A stretch of DNA of 64,000 nucleotides from Brachypterus glaber (lineage: Eukaryota; Arthropoda; Insecta; Coleoptera; Kateretidae), in assembly GCA_958510825.1 (NCBI GenBank), contig OY294049.1:20205536-20269535 (forward strand), in the 5' to 3' direction. Both the position numbers and the translations under genes were made by a program. A model generated the notes under the pieces. The model did not search any database, was not told where the DNA came from, and worked only from the letters and a program-made list of their open reading frames with translations. This document shows positions 11,519-23,929 of the stretch, piece by piece (position 1 is the first letter of the stretch; every line of letters starts with the position of its first letter).

Positions 11519-13003
11519 ACCGGATCAGTTTCAGTCCATAGACGGATTTGTTTTCAATCCGATCAAAGCCATTTTTGTAGCTTATATTCCTTAAGAAGGG
11601 CTACAAAATGGCGACAATTTTTTTGCACTTCCGGTCTCGCCAGAAACTAAGGCAATTTATTTTTTTATAATGACACCCCCTGTATATTATGGCATTTGTG
11701 AATTCGGAAAATAAATTTTCTTTTTTTAAAAAACAACATTTAAATAATTTCTTATTTATTTTTAAAAAACCTTAATTGACTTAATTTTCGGAAAAAACGG
11801 AATTAAAAGAAAAAAGCAAGACATTTTGTAGCCCCTAAAACAGCACACTAAAAAGTTAAGAGCGTCCAAGGGGGTTTAAAAAATTAAGTTATGAAGGAAA
11901 AGACGTTTTAAAATTTTTACAAAAAAATTACCAAATTTTGGTTTTGTATTTTTCCCACATTAAGCAAGTAAATTAAATTTTATTTATAAAAAAATAAATC
12001 ATGTATTCATGTAGGAGAAAGTAGGGTAACGGTGCGCAGGGGGTAACCGTGCGCACCACCGAAAATTCATATTACGAGGTATTCTGAGACATATCTGGCA
12101 TCCATGCTTGAGGGGCGTGTCTAACAATTCGCTAGCACCAAAAACGGCGACTGACAAATTAAAGTTGTTCACAATATTTAAATATGTGTGAATTGATGTT
12201 TGTTGTTATTATTTTGCACGTATACGAAATAAAACGGTAAGTTCATAATTTTTGACCGATTATTCTAAAGTAAATGTAAATTTATCCCTGCAATTTTATT
12301 AAAAACTAAATCGTTTTTGTTATGTAACGTGATTTATTTTTAAGTTCATGATGGGGTAATGATGCACATTCCCCTCATTCAATTAAATATTAATAAAATT
12401 AAATAAAAAAACAAGTTATTAAAGTTAAAACCTTTTTAATAAATATTTTTGCATTATTTTCTGTTTTTATCTTTTGTGCAGAATTACCCAATAGGTGCGC
12501 ACCATTCCTTCTTGGGGTGGGGAATTGTGAGCAAATGCACTTTTGTAGTTTTACATTTTTATTGTGAGTATGGTAAAAGCTACCTAAGTTTTTATGATAT
12601 GTAATGTCTAATAAGTAATGTTTCTTTTGTAATATTCATAACGTGCCAATCATATCAAGTTTCGCTTAGGTGCGCACCGTTACCCTACTTTCCCCTAAAT
12701 CATGTAAAAAAATAAAAAAAGTATACGTTTTTTTAGTACTTATACTAAAAAAAAAAACTTTTAAATGATTTTTGTTGAACGTATATATGTTTTCTAGATC
12801 CAAAAATGCAAAAATATACAAGGGGTGTCGTTAAAAAATAATAATTAAACTTAGTTTCCCACGTAATCGGAAATGCAAAAAAATCATTTTGTATGACATT
12901 TTGTAGCCATTGTTGAGAAATATAAGCTATAAAAAAATTGCTTTGATCGAATTGAAAACAACCTAATCTTAGGGGGTGTCCATGGCTGAAACTCACCCGG
13001 TAT
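11519..13003. mobile_element. Long-TIR element of about 1.5 kb with a nested insertion
   Basis: Arms of about 170-185 bp (11519-11690 and 12820-13003) are inverted copies of each other, with outer ends near TACCGGRTSAGTTTCAG and inner ends at GACACCCC. They share TCGATCAAAGCAATTTTT-like and GGCTACAAAATG words. The interior has no recognisable transposase and carries a second element at 12012-12697. Confidence 0.65.
12012..12697. mobile_element. Pogo-like TA-flanked element, GTGCGCA type
   Basis: Ends TAGGAGAAAGTAGGGTAAC and its mirror ACTTTCCCCTA, with TA at both borders. GTGCGCA occurs at 12032, 12049, 12495 and 12670. The short direct repeat AAATCATGTA flanks the element on both sides. No transposase frame remains. 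Pogo assignment is by analogy with 26483-27700. Confidence 0.6.
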
Positions 13004-13343
13004 ATTTCCGCATCTCAAATTGTTTAAAATAAAGATAATGACAATATTTTATCAATATTTATTTATTTGGTACAAAAAAGTTCGTGAGAGGTAATGGGTT
13101 AAATCGAACTCTTCATATTAGGTTTTGTCAGCAAAGGTGAAATAAAAATTTTGATTGACAGTAATTTTGATACGAAAAACGGTAAAGCTATCCCGTACAT
13201 GACATTTTGATGGTAAGGTGACTATTTATTTACAACTTATAGGAAAAACCTTCTTTTTACAAAGTTACTATAATAAACTATGAAATAATACCAAAACAAT
13301 ATAAATTATATAAAAAAGAAAAAACAAGATATGAATAAAATAT

Positions 13344-13558
13344 TGTGGTCTGTTTCATCAAGCAAGAGAGTAAATTAAAAATCGCACAGTGAATATTTTC
13401 AAAACAGATTTGAATATTGGATGTGCGAATATACTGCGTAGTTTATTTTATAAAACATAACTATATTCTATACACAAACATTTACTATTCAAACCTGTTG
13501 TAAAAATATTTACTGTGCGATTTTTAATTTACTCTCTGGCTTGATGAAAAAGTCCATA
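13344..13558. mobile_element. Palindromic MITE family A, copy 1
   Basis: About 215 bp, almost entirely arms: GTCTGTTTCATCAAGCAAGA and AATCGCACAGTGAATATTTT mirrored at the other end. Other copies sit at 31041-31966 (array) and 45936-46149, the latter with TA at both borders, so a Tc1/mariner-type MITE is likely. Confidence 0.8.
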
Positions 13559-13839
13559 GTAAATTATGTTTTAATAAAAAATATAATAAAAAATATTATA
13601 TTTAATACTTTAATATTTTGTCTTGAAAGCAAAAAAAAAAGATCAATGAAAATATGTTATTGATTTAAAGTCCAAATTTATTAAATCCAAGGTCGAGTTT
13701 GTTATTTCTACGATATCAATTTATTAAATTATAGTCGCTTTCTTCCGAACTAACACGGCACAATAGTTGTTTGAAAAATAATTATTTATATAAATAAATA
13801 AAACAACTTGAATTCGTAAACAATGTATAATATTAAAAT

Positions 13840-13874
13840 CTTCGCCTAGCGCTTTCGTTTTACAACATCATCGG
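13840..13874 (-). ncRNA. Hammerhead-ribozyme-like motif (left arm, mirrored)
   Basis: Exact reverse complement of the right-arm motif, with the same CCGATGA core variant. Because both arms match perfectly, either orientation of transcription yields one copy. Confidence 0.33.
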
Positions 13875-14029
13875 GGCAAGGCCTCGTCAGGGCATCCTAC
13901 ATCAAAACAAACGATAAACATTTATGTATAAAACTAAAATTACATTAAATATAGACTAAAAACTAACAAAAAAAAAAAAAAAATGTTTATCGTTTGTTTT
14001 GATGTAGGATGCCCTGACGAGGCCTTGCC

Positions 14030-14064
14030 CCGATGATGTTGTAAAACGAAAGCGCTAGGCGAAG
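14030..14064 (+). ncRNA. Hammerhead-ribozyme-like motif (right arm)
   Basis: CCGATGA (14030-14036) resembles the CUGAUGA core with U4 changed to C. A GTT/AAC stem with a GTAA loop follows (14038-14047), then GAAA (14048-14051), then a CGC/GCG mini-stem with a TAG loop (14053-14061). This order is that of minimal hammerheads in Penelope-like elements. The core change could abolish cleavage. Confidence 0.35.
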
Positions 14065-14185
14065 ATTTTAATATTATACATTGTTTACGAATTCAAGTTG
14101 TTTTATTAATTCAACACAGTGTACTGTCAAAAATCCCAAATTTATATAAATCTTTTGGGTTTTAGTATTAAAATTAATAGTTATT

Positions 14186-14278
14186 TATATACCAAGGGAC
14201 TAAACTGGCTGTTTTAGTCCCGCTGCATTAGTGAAATACAAGGGACTAAAACAGCCAAGTTTAGTCCTGAGGTATATA
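14186..14278. mobile_element. Palindromic MITE, GGGACTAAAC type
   Basis: TATATACCAAGGGACTAAAC mirrors TTTAGTCCTGAGGTATATA. Related inverted words (GCAGGACCAAAC near 14290; TTTAGTCTTGGTCGTGC near 14715) suggest a larger, decayed element to about 14745. Confidence 0.6.
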
Positions 14279-17199
14279 CACTATTTTTTGCAGGACCAAA
14301 CATAATTTAGGTAGGGAGATAAAATTAAAATTAAAAACCATGCGTCTAAAATCGGTTGTTTTATTTTCGTAATTTAATCAAGATGCCTGTAAATTGCGAA
14401 AAGTCAGTTTCATGGCTATCGCGATTTCAATTGTTTTTTAATATGGTTGACACAAACGTCAAAAAAATGGACGAAGATGATAAATTTTAAGTTATGTATA
14501 AATTGTTATAACAATGTTATTTTTAAAGGTTTTCTTTGTTAAAATCAAATAAATTGGTTTGAATCGCTAATTTATTACAAAACACCACTAAACCTAATTT
14601 TTGAACCAGCAGAACATAGTAAGTATAATATTTTAATATTATCAAGGTTGCCGTGATTTTTATTCCCTTGGGAGAAAAACGGCAAGTTTAGTCCCGAAAA
14701 TGAAAGCGTAAAATTAGGTTTTAGTCTTGGTCGTGCAAAAAATATTTTTTTTGTTGGCAGTAGTATGTTTTCTCATAACCCTTAGGGAGTCACGTTTCAC
14801 TTTAGAACACAAACACCCACGTGTGGTGTCGAATTAATTATTTGGTTTTATTGTGAAAATTAATACTAATTAATTTTTAAGATTTTTTTTGGGTCAGCTA
14901 ACAAAAATAATAGTAACACTAGCTCAAACACTAGTATCCACGTTGGTGTCTATTAATAAGCCCAACAGATAACTCTTGAGTATGTTTGCAGCTTATAAAT
15001 TAATGGGGATCCAGCAGACCCCCACGTGGGTTCTCCAGGGTTAAATCTGAGAAATCTAAGAAAACTGGCTAGAAAGGGACGAAGAGTTGCATTAAAAAGA
15101 AATCATTCTTAAAAACTAAACAGGTCAAAGAGATAATGTAAGACAGCTCTGAGCTATGAACACATAACTCTCATGGCTGCCTTTTCTTTTTCTTATGAAA
15201 CGTGTACACTCTGGGGAAATTTGTAATTTCTATTCTTTTTCATTTTTATTTTACTTTTGACCAAGATAACCGTGTCATATTTAACTTCTATAATATTATG
15301 CTGAACTATATTTTAAAATATGTAATTTATTATCAAAAATTAATTATGCCCAAAGGGTTTAATGATAGTCTTCCAAAATGTTATAAAAGTAATGTTTCAA
15401 ATATTTTTTAATTTAATTAGCAGGTTAGCGATCAACGTTAAATTTTAAAAATTTAATCCTGGACCAGAGGATTGTTTTATTGAAAGGAAGTTTCATATAT
15501 GATTTTTTTTAATAAGTTGGATTTAAGGATTTTCTAGTAAGACAAACAGTTTGTTTTCTGGGGGACCACACCTACTAAACATTACATTTAAAACCATGTA
15601 GCTGCGTCCCTGTGAGACCCACACAACTTGGAACATTACCAGATGTGTGAGTGTGCACCAATACGGTACACATGGTCCGTGCAGAAAACAGGGCGTGCAC
15701 CAATATGGCTAAATGGCCAAAGTAACATGTATTTTCCACCAGTATTATAAATTAATATTTTAATAAGAAAATTAACCCGGTACGTGTGTGGTGGGATTAA
15801 AACCACCCATGACATATTTCAAACGTACACTGCTTCGCATTTTTTTTGTTTTACAATCTCCTCTTTGTTTGACCCTTATCCTACACGTTTATTTTTTTAG
15901 CTGTTTCAAAGTTCCGTATGGTTGAATTTAACTCCACCACGTACTTAACGTTAGAAAAATATTCATAAGTTTAGATACGTATACACCATGTAAAATTTTC
16001 GTTTTCTTAAATATTTTTTTTTCTCATTATTTTTCATTTTATGTTATTTTATTTGATTAAATAAAGTTGGTTTTGTATTTTAAACAAAGATTTGTTTTTC
16101 CCTGATTTTCCCTCCAAGTAAAATTTTTTTCTTGCAAATATGCATTTTACAGAATCGAGTTTTGTATTTCTACGATAAAATAAAAATATGATTTTTATAT
16201 TTCTATTAAATATATTAGTATAGTAATATAAACAACTTATTATTTTAAGAAAAAACACATAACTTTTTTTTATATGATTTTTTAAAGTTTGAACTATTAA
16301 AATAGGGTGGGTGAGCCACAGCCATTTTCTGATAAAGGTCCAACAGGCCGCGACACTTTTTTCAATAATTTTTAAATATGTGTTTTCTTTTAAAATCCTT
16401 CTCCTCTAGACATTTTTTACAAACATTCCGGCTTAGTTTTTAGAAATGTAACTTCACGATAGGAAAACCATCCCGCCATGGCGCGCCATAAGGAACCTAT
16501 GCCACGGGTTCTCCTGAAGCATACAAGCACTGTAACGATGTTATTGTGCGTGTATATAAAATCATACACGTGGCGCACTGGACCCAACTTTTTCATACAC
16601 ATGGCAGTCAGTGTGTTAATAGTATGTATCTTCGTGACAATATTAATCATTCTACGAGCAAATAATTTGGCAATAAAATATATTTTATTTTTCAAAACAA
16701 AAAAATTAAGATTAAATAGTTTTTTTCCTGAAAGTCAAATTTTTGATACAATTAGATTTTCTTTGTAAACTTTATATAATAAATGGTTCCTCAGGGCACA
16801 AAATATTATATTCATGATAGCAACAGACTTTCAAATAATATTATTTAACTTATTTTATAAGAAAGCCTTTAGAGGCCTTTGTACTAACTCCGTTAATCTT
16901 AAACTTTTAAACATTTTTTGACATTTCATTAAACAAATTTAAATTTAAACTTTACAAATATTGAATTTATAGGTAGGTTTATATTTTGTATTATTAAAAA
17001 GTGATGAAGAACTTCTTTGATTGATATAATTCAAACTTTTCCAACTTATAAAAAAAAACTTTAAATCATAAATTAATTCAGATTCCACTCAATCATAGAT
17101 AACTTAATTAAATTTCTGTTTTTATTTGATAAAAATAACAATTAATTTTAATTCTGACAGATAGAATTAAAATATAAAATATAAAATATTATAAAAACA
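14279..17199. other. No gene recognised
   Basis: AT-rich with scattered short repeats (CCCACGTG words near 14820 and 15023; GTGCACCAATA twice near 15655 and 15690). Overlapping open frames near 16417-16768 occur on both strands and match nothing known. Confidence 0.5.
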
Positions 17200-17273
17200 A
17201 GCTGTTCAAATTGAAATGCTGCGCATTCCATAGTATTGCCCTTCACAGTATACTGTATTATACTATAGTATTT

Positions 17274-17276
<3 letters not shown>

Positions 17277-17306
<30 letters not shown>

Positions 17307-18460
17307 CTTTATTAGTCCATTTTGCTATAATAAAATAGATTGGATATGTCAAAATAACAACATGAATGTATACACAATTAAATTAATTATAAAGGTTATG
17401 TCCTTTTTTTAAAAACAAATACAAAATATAAACAAATATATAAATTAAAATACTAAAACAAAGTAGCTGCGAACTCTGAAAATTCCTCCAAGGAGTAAAG
17501 TGTTCTCTCTAAGAGTAATATTCTCAGCTTTTTTTTAAATATATTTAAGGTGGTGCCTTTTAAAGAGGTTGGTAGTAGGTTAAAATAATAACGGCCAGAA
17601 TAATAAGGAGATTTCTTGTAAATTGTCAAATTACATTTATTTAAAACCAGAAGTTCTTTGTTTCTTGTGGAATAATCGTGAATGTTTTGATGTGTTACAA
17701 ACTTATTAAGGTTTTTCTTTACAAAAACTAATAACTTATACAAATATATGGACACCACAGTTAAAATACGATTTTGTTTAAAAACCTCACGACACGAGTC
17801 TCTAGGGCCTAAATTGAATATTATCCTTACTAATCTTTTTTGTAAAATTAATACGTCTTCAATGTTTACTGACTGTCCCAACACAACAATATTATATGAC
17901 AGCAAAGATTGAACGTTAGCATAGTAAACAGTCAATAAACCTTCCTTAGTAAGGTTATTTTTAAGATTATTAAGAACATAAATTTGTTTATTCAATTTTT
18001 TGCATAAAATTCAATATGGCTACACCATGAAAGATTTTTGTCCAGTAAAACACCTAAGAAGTTAAGTAAAATGCCCGAACTCAACTATTACTGTTTTTGC
18101 TTTATTTCATATTAATTTGTTTTTCTCGCACCATTTAGCAAAGTCATTTAATATTCTGTTAACTTTAATTCGCAAAACGTTAATGTCATTATCAGATAAT
18201 TTTGTAATCTTAATTCTAAATTTCCTATCAGTTAAAAATGATATTAGCCAATCATTCACGCACCCACGAATACCCATACTAGCAAACTTAGTTCTTGCAA
18301 ATTTAGGATCAAGTGTATCAAATGCTTTTTGTAAGTCAAAGCATATACCTACAACATATCTGCCCGAATCGACTGCATCATTAATTTCCTGAACCATTTC
18401 GATTGTTGCAGTTTCAGTTGAAAATCCTGGTCGGAAGCCATGCTGTGAACTATTTAGAAT
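17277..18460 (-). mobile_element. Non-LTR retrotransposon, 5'-truncated and internally deleted
   Basis: The minus strand carries reverse-transcriptase and post-RT sequence, then ends in an ATT/TAA repeat tail (17277-17306). The 5' end abuts a TATACTATAG-rich target at 18461. This is a dead copy of a LINE; the clade cannot be fixed. Confidence 0.85.
17453..18460 (-). pseudogene. LINE reverse transcriptase remnant
   Basis: From 18460 down the frame reads SQHGFRPGFSTETATIEMV, then VGICFDLQKAFDTLDP (RT motif with the first catalytic aspartate), GIRGCVNDWLISFLTDRK. It then jumps directly to NRILNDFAKWCEKNKL. The block with the YADD catalytic motif is missing without loss of frame. After stops and frame changes around 18000-18110 the tail resumes (LNKQIYVLNNLKNNL, LLSYNIVVLGQS, ILQKRLVRIIFNLGPRDSC) to 17453. 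It is not functional. Confidence 0.85.
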
Positions 18461-20559
18461 GTATACTATAGTATACTATAAAATACTATAGTATACTATA
18501 GTATTATCTATCCTCTCCCATTAAATTAAAATGTCTTAACAATAATTAATAATTATTGATTATACACTTGTAGTTTTTAATGGATTTTTTAAGACAGTTT
18601 TTTTTTTTATTTTTAAAATTTAACGATTCTAACAATCGCAATCAAGAAACTATTTATTATTTTTCTTATTTTGCGACTTTTATAAGTTCATAATCACACG
18701 CATTTTGAGTGCAGAAAATTTCGTTTGGACTTTTTATTATTTTTATTTTAATACTGAATGTTATTTGTTAATACATATTTTTTATTTATATCGCCACCAT
18801 TCGTATTTAATACTTTACTTGTGATATTAAATACTGCAATGTGTGTATTGTATACAGATGTTGTCATAATAACATAGAGACCGTGCTGGTACATTTGGAT
18901 CCCCACGCAACATGTGTTTATTAATACTGTAACATTTGGTAAATTATATCACAGTTATAGTTTGGTATACTTTAAGTTGTAGTGGTGGTGTTATTGATCT
19001 AGTTTAAAGTATGTTACAGTATTTAGTAAAAAAAACAATAGGTAAATAATACCAATATTTTGGGTAGTATACAGAGAAAAGTAAAAAAAGATCGATTATT
19101 TTATCAGTGTGATTATGTGTGGTTGCATCTTTATATTATTACTAATAAAAATTTTGTTGTTATTATATTAAAAAAACACCCGGTGAAAAACTAACAGAAG
19201 TGTTCTGTTACCATCCACTACTACCCTTTAAAATATCAGCCCGTGTACATTTATTGCAATTTACATTTATTATTTGACTGGACTATATTAAAAGTATCAT
19301 AATTTAATTACTTTTATAAAACAAGTTGAAGGCTTTGAAGAGTATAATAATAGCACAGTCCATTTAACTTTATTTAAAGTACTTAATAAAAAATAAAATA
19401 ATATTATAATCTGAAAAACTCTATTTAGGCCATGATGGCCGCTGCACGCGGACAGTGTTTAATTAGACTGGCTCATTTTTTTTTGTTACACAGAAAAAAT
19501 CGTCTAAAATGGTGAAAATATCATCTGCAACTTCAGTGTAGCAAAAAAATGAGCCCATGAAGTGCCTTTTTTATGACATATTCGAGTTCAGCATCCCAAA
19601 ATACATAAGAATAGGTGGGTCCCAACCTTTTTTCAAAATTGGTATAACTATCAGTGTAAAGTTTTCTGAAAATTTAAGATTTATCAGACATCCCTTTTGG
19701 ATGAAAGTTTAAGATTTATCAGACATCATCCCTTTCTATTTTTTATATTTTTTTCAAAACTTGCGTCTCCTTTATTTTTTCAGTAAAGTAAAAGAAAACC
19801 ATCCTTTTTCTTTTCCTATCAAAATTTTAGAAGCTAAAAATATAAAACATTTTATATTTTTAGCTTCTAAAATGTATAATATACTTACATATTATGATTT
19901 AAGTTAAGATAGCTTAGGAGTCCCTAAATTTTACTTTGACTTTTTTTTTATTTGTTTTATGAAAAGACGCCAAAAGTAAAACCATCATTCAGGTACCCTA
20001 CTCTAACTTGTCTTATTTACGCATTCCGAATTATATCTGAACTAGTTCAAAAGTAAGTACTTTTGCACCCGACTGTATATGTTTTCTACATGTTGTTATC
20101 GCGTAAATTCGTTAAACACAAGAATTTCCCAGTAACATCTGTTTATACTCATCACATTTGCAGCTAGAAAGTTGAGAAACTTTTCCAACCCCTTGTGACA
20201 TCCACGTCACTAATGGCTATATTATTTTTACTCTTACTCATTTCTAAAATGATAAATCGCTTCAGTCATTTATTAAGTCACTTTGAATAAGAAATTGAGA
20301 TGAATTATATTCTTGATTTTTTTTATAATAAATTATTTATTATTAACTATAATTATAAAATTACCCCTAATTATTTTCATAATCATTAAGTTATCCTTTG
20401 CAACGCTGGTTTGAGGGATCTCTCGATTCAAAGTAGTCAATCTTTAGTTTCCCTAAATTTTCTACACCCTACACCGTTTGTTATTTGTGATCAGTAATTC
20501 ATTTAAGACTGGCTTACCATTCTTCTTACTCCAAGGTTGCTCTCCAGAATATCCCTAAG
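18461..20559. other. No gene recognised; short hairpin at 19824-19873
   Basis: Begins with a TATACTATAG-type palindromic repeat (18461-18505). A near-perfect hairpin at 19824-19873 has two 24-bp arms (ATTTTAGAAGCTAAAAATAT) with a 2-bp spacer. A partial copy of the repeat at 34519-34985 lies near 18665-18710. Confidence 0.55.
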
Positions 20560-21436
20560 TAGGGGAAGGGGCTTGAAGTTGAAGAAAATAAGCTTTGATG
20601 GTTTGTATAAAATAGGGTTTTCATTTAAATCATTTTTTTTTATTAAGAAGGTTGTAATTCAGTTAATAGTTTATCTAATTTTTAAATTTTGTTTTAGTTA
20701 TTGATTTCCTTAAAAAAAATAATTTAAAAAAATGTAAAATTAGTCATTTTACAGCCAAGAGAGGGTTGACGAGGGATAAAAATCTAAAAAAAAACCTTTA
20801 TTAAAAACAAAAGCAAAAATAAGAATAAGAAAAATAGCTTAAATCTTGTTAGGATAATGACGGGTATTTTAATTTTCACAAAAATTACAAATCCAAATCT
20901 TTATTTTGACTTCTTTTGAACTAATTTCATTGCAGTAAGTATGAGCCCATAATTTGCAGCCAAAGCATTAAAACCATACCTCATTATTTTTACCAATATC
21001 CCCGCATATTGGACAGTCCTTTTTATTCGAAACGTCTACATCAATATAATTTATGTGTACTAATAGTATCGTCATCTTACCCGCTTTTGTTACTCGGCAT
21101 CTTATCCGCCTTGAGTGATGTTTTTTAAATAATAATAATTATTGTTAAAAAATCCTAATTTGAAACTTAATTTTGATTTAAGGTATTAAAGATACAATAA
21201 TGTTAAAAGTGTATATAGAAATTTCAGGACAATACTCACCCATAAAATTTTATTCACTAAAGTTGGTACACTCAAAATTGTAATGAATTTAAACATTTAA
21301 AAAAATATGGCTTCTACGTGAACAACTTCTATTTGGAAGGAATAACACTAGCTCTCTTATTTAACTGTTGCTCCATCTATTGTTATAGACGATTTGTCAT
21401 CTTACCCAATTCGTCATCTTGGGGCCCCTTCCCCTA
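20560..21436. mobile_element. Pogo-like TA-flanked element, GTCATCTTACCC type
   Basis: Ends TAGGGGAAGGGGC and GCCCCTTCCCCTA, with TA at both borders. GTCATCTTACCC occurs at 21071 and 21396, with close variants near 21097 and 21412. No transposase frame remains. Confidence 0.6.
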
Positions 21437-21996
21437 AGCTCTCATGTTTTAGTATTTAACACACCATTTTATCCCTTCTCCTTGTTAGAGTGCCTCAATG
21501 CCATGTGACTTCTAACTAACCCAATAAGATCTTGTTTGGTATGTATAGCCATTTATTTTTATACGAAAAAGTCCATAATTGAATCCCTGTAGCAGGGATT
21601 TAGCCAAATAATGAACTTTATACATTAAATGACTTAAATGAATTTTATTTTAAACAAAATATTTAAAAATAAATTTATTATAATAAATTATTACACTTAA
21701 AATTTATTGTTTTTAGAGCTTATGTAGGACCTACATTGTTGGTAAGCATATTACCGTGTTTGAAATTCAATATTCCTCTTATTTAAGACTTTCCTAATTT
21801 ATAGCCAATTAAATTACTAACCATATTGTTGCTTTTGGGGTATATAAAGTTAACCTGGATTAATTTTGACAATACAATTAATTATAAATTATAAAAATTT
21901 TGTTTCTAGGCTAGGCATATCACTTGGACTGTTGATCGACTTTTCCATTTAAGCATAGGGTCACTTGATCTGCTGTTACTTTGTTTGTAGTCGGAG

Positions 21997-22086
21997 AGCT
22001 GGCATCGAAAATGTGCAAGAGTTTTCTGAAGGCTAATATTATCAGATTACCCTTTAGAAAACTCTTGCACATTTTAGACGCCAGCT
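21997..22086. repeat. Inverted repeat, about 31-bp arms
   Basis: AGCTGGCATCGAAAATGTGC mirrors GCACATTTTAGACGCCAGCT with two mismatches. A small snapback element is likely. Confidence 0.7.
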
Positions 22087-23135
22087 ATTGGACTATTAGT
22101 TTTGTTTATTAGTTTTTGATGGTTGGCCACCTTGGGCGGTCTTAAAGTACTTCTCAGAAGACCAAAGCGAGCATATACCAAAATACAAAAAAAAAACGAT
22201 GAAGCAAAGCAACAATCGATCAAGTAAGGCATGTTGAGAAAGTATTTTTGCTTGCTCGAGACAGTTGGCGCTTTCTAAGTACTTTAGGTACAATATGTAC
22301 CTATATAATACCGGGTGTACCAAAAAGTATTGCTTACAAATAATCTCAATAATTATAATCTCCATTTTGGTATGGCCATTAAAAGAAATATGACTTTCGG
22401 TCTATCCGAAATATTTTATCATAGAAACCTGTCATTTTAACTCTTTTAGTAGTGTATCCAATATTCTTTTGTTTTTTATGGTATCTAATTTTATATATTT
22501 TTTTAATCATCAACTTAAACGTCATTTTGTGCTAAATTTTCAAATGCAATGACCTATTTTTTATATTGCTAAATTAAAAACTTAGATATGCTTGCATTTG
22601 ATATTCTTTAGAAAAAGATGTTTTAAAAAGTTTATGACTTTTACAAAAAAATTCAAATTGGCGCCATTTTCATAAAAACTAAAGAAAATCAGTTTTACCT
22701 GAACAGTGAGTTCTCAACATACTAATATAAGATTTAAATTGTCAAGTTTCGAAAATATTCAAATATGTACGCCACGGTACCACTAATAGTGGTCTACCAT
22801 GTTGTTTTTTTAATGGCTCCTGTAACACCATCTTTAAGGAAAATATTGACTTGTGATAGATCAATGAAAAGAAAATGTAAAGATAAAACGTAAACAAATA
22901 TATAGGGTTTCATTTAAAAATCTAAAGTTGGTATAACTCCGGTTGGACCTGAAGTGAACTATTTATGGCTATTTTAAAATGGGAGTTTTTATGGCTCATA
23001 TAAGCACTGTAAACAATTATTTTTATAGTTGTAGATAATTCGTAGGCAATATTTCTTGTGATACCCGCTATAATTCCTGGTGTTAGTAACATCACGTTAC
23101 ATTAAGGATTTGTATTTGTGTATAATAATACTTAC

Positions 23136-23263
23136 ATCTAGATACCAGTTGTATGAATGGGGTAAAGGTTGTGCGACGGTTTCACATCTCAAAACAATAT
23201 CTTCCCCTTCTTTGACTGGAGTTGGAGTGTCTGAATCCATGTTAACCGAAACCCTTGGAGGGT
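23136..23263 (-). CDS. Sidestep-like exon F: first half of Ig4
   Basis: A 128-nt exon with acceptor TTATTTCAG above 23263 and donor GAT|GTAAGT below 23136. It enters in phase 1 and leaves in phase 0, 42 whole codons. It reads PPRVSVNMDSDTPTPVKEGE, then DIVLRCETVAQPL and YNWYLD. The KEGEDIVLRC block holds the first Ig4 cysteine and YNWYLD the core tryptophan. This is the last exon I can see. A phase-0 exon completing Ig4 is expected at lower coordinates or outside the window. Confidence 0.92.
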
Positions 23264-23574
23264 CTGAAATAATTACACGTGAATTAGAAAATCGCCTAGA
23301 CCATAGTGCCTAAATAAATTAACCGAAAATCAGGACAAAATAAATTAAACCTTGCAACACAATTAAATAAATTTTTGTAAGAGTTTACATGAAATTCATA
23401 AAATATTGTCAAATAACTAAAAGATCCATAGTAGCAATGTGGTCTCTTTAAAATGTTGGTTTTATACAAAACCTAGGTTTATTAATTTTTATTATTATTA
23501 ATATATTCTTCAAAAAAAAGTTATTTTTATAAACAAATTCCCATTCTGAGCATGCCTGGTGGTAATTTAGAACA

Positions 23575-23701
23575 AACTAGAAATATAATTAATTTTATGA
23601 CTATAGCTGCGCATGCGTAAGTTTAACTGGGTGCCGTAACTGAGTTGCAGTTATACTTAAGCATGCGCAGTGTAGTCATAAAATTAATTATATTTCTAGT
23701 T
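23575..23701. mobile_element. Palindromic MITE
   Basis: AACTAGAAATATAATTAATT mirrors the end at 23701, and GCATGCGTAAGTTTAACTG mirrors the inner right arm. It is directly followed by the next inverted-repeat element. Confidence 0.75.
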
Positions 23702-23706
23702 AAACG

Positions 23707-23929
23707 CAGAAAAATATTATTTTAAATCAAGAATAGGTGATTTGGATATAACGAAGAGAATATACTCTCCTTTAAAGCAAAATTTTGCTTTAAATATGAA
23801 AGAATAAGAATATGGTATACTTGAAAGAAGAATTTATTCTCAAATATGGAAGGATATGCTTAAAAGAAGAATATATTCTCTTCGTTATATCCAAATCACA
23901 CACTCTTAATTTAAGGTAATATTTTTCTG
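23707..23929. mobile_element. Palindromic MITE, GATATAACGAAGAG type
   Basis: CAGAAAAATATT at 23707 and its mirror at 23929; GATTTGGATATAACGAAGAG and its mirror lie inside. The middle contains an AAAGCAAAATTTTGCTTT palindrome. Confidence 0.75.

Larger units (their letters stand above)
13797..14107. mobile_element. Perfect 127-bp-arm palindrome, possible Penelope-like terminus
   Basis: Arms 13797-13923 and 13981-14107 are exact reverse complements around a 57-bp A-rich loop. Each arm holds a structured GC-rich stretch (GCCCTGACGAGGCC, CGATGATG, ACGAAAGCGCTAGGCG). Penelope-like retroelements carry terminal repeats in inverted arrangement with hammerhead motifs of this style. No reverse transcriptase is present here, so the assignment is tentative. 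Confidence 0.55.

Noticed and set aside
16417..16768. Overlapping open frames on both strands near a GGCGCGCC palindrome
   Set aside because: No motif, mutually antisense, AT-rich; nothing supports either.
22096..22365. 89-codon minus-strand frame
   Set aside because: Hydrophobic low-complexity translation of AT-rich DNA, no family resemblance and no splice context tied to the Sidestep-like gene.
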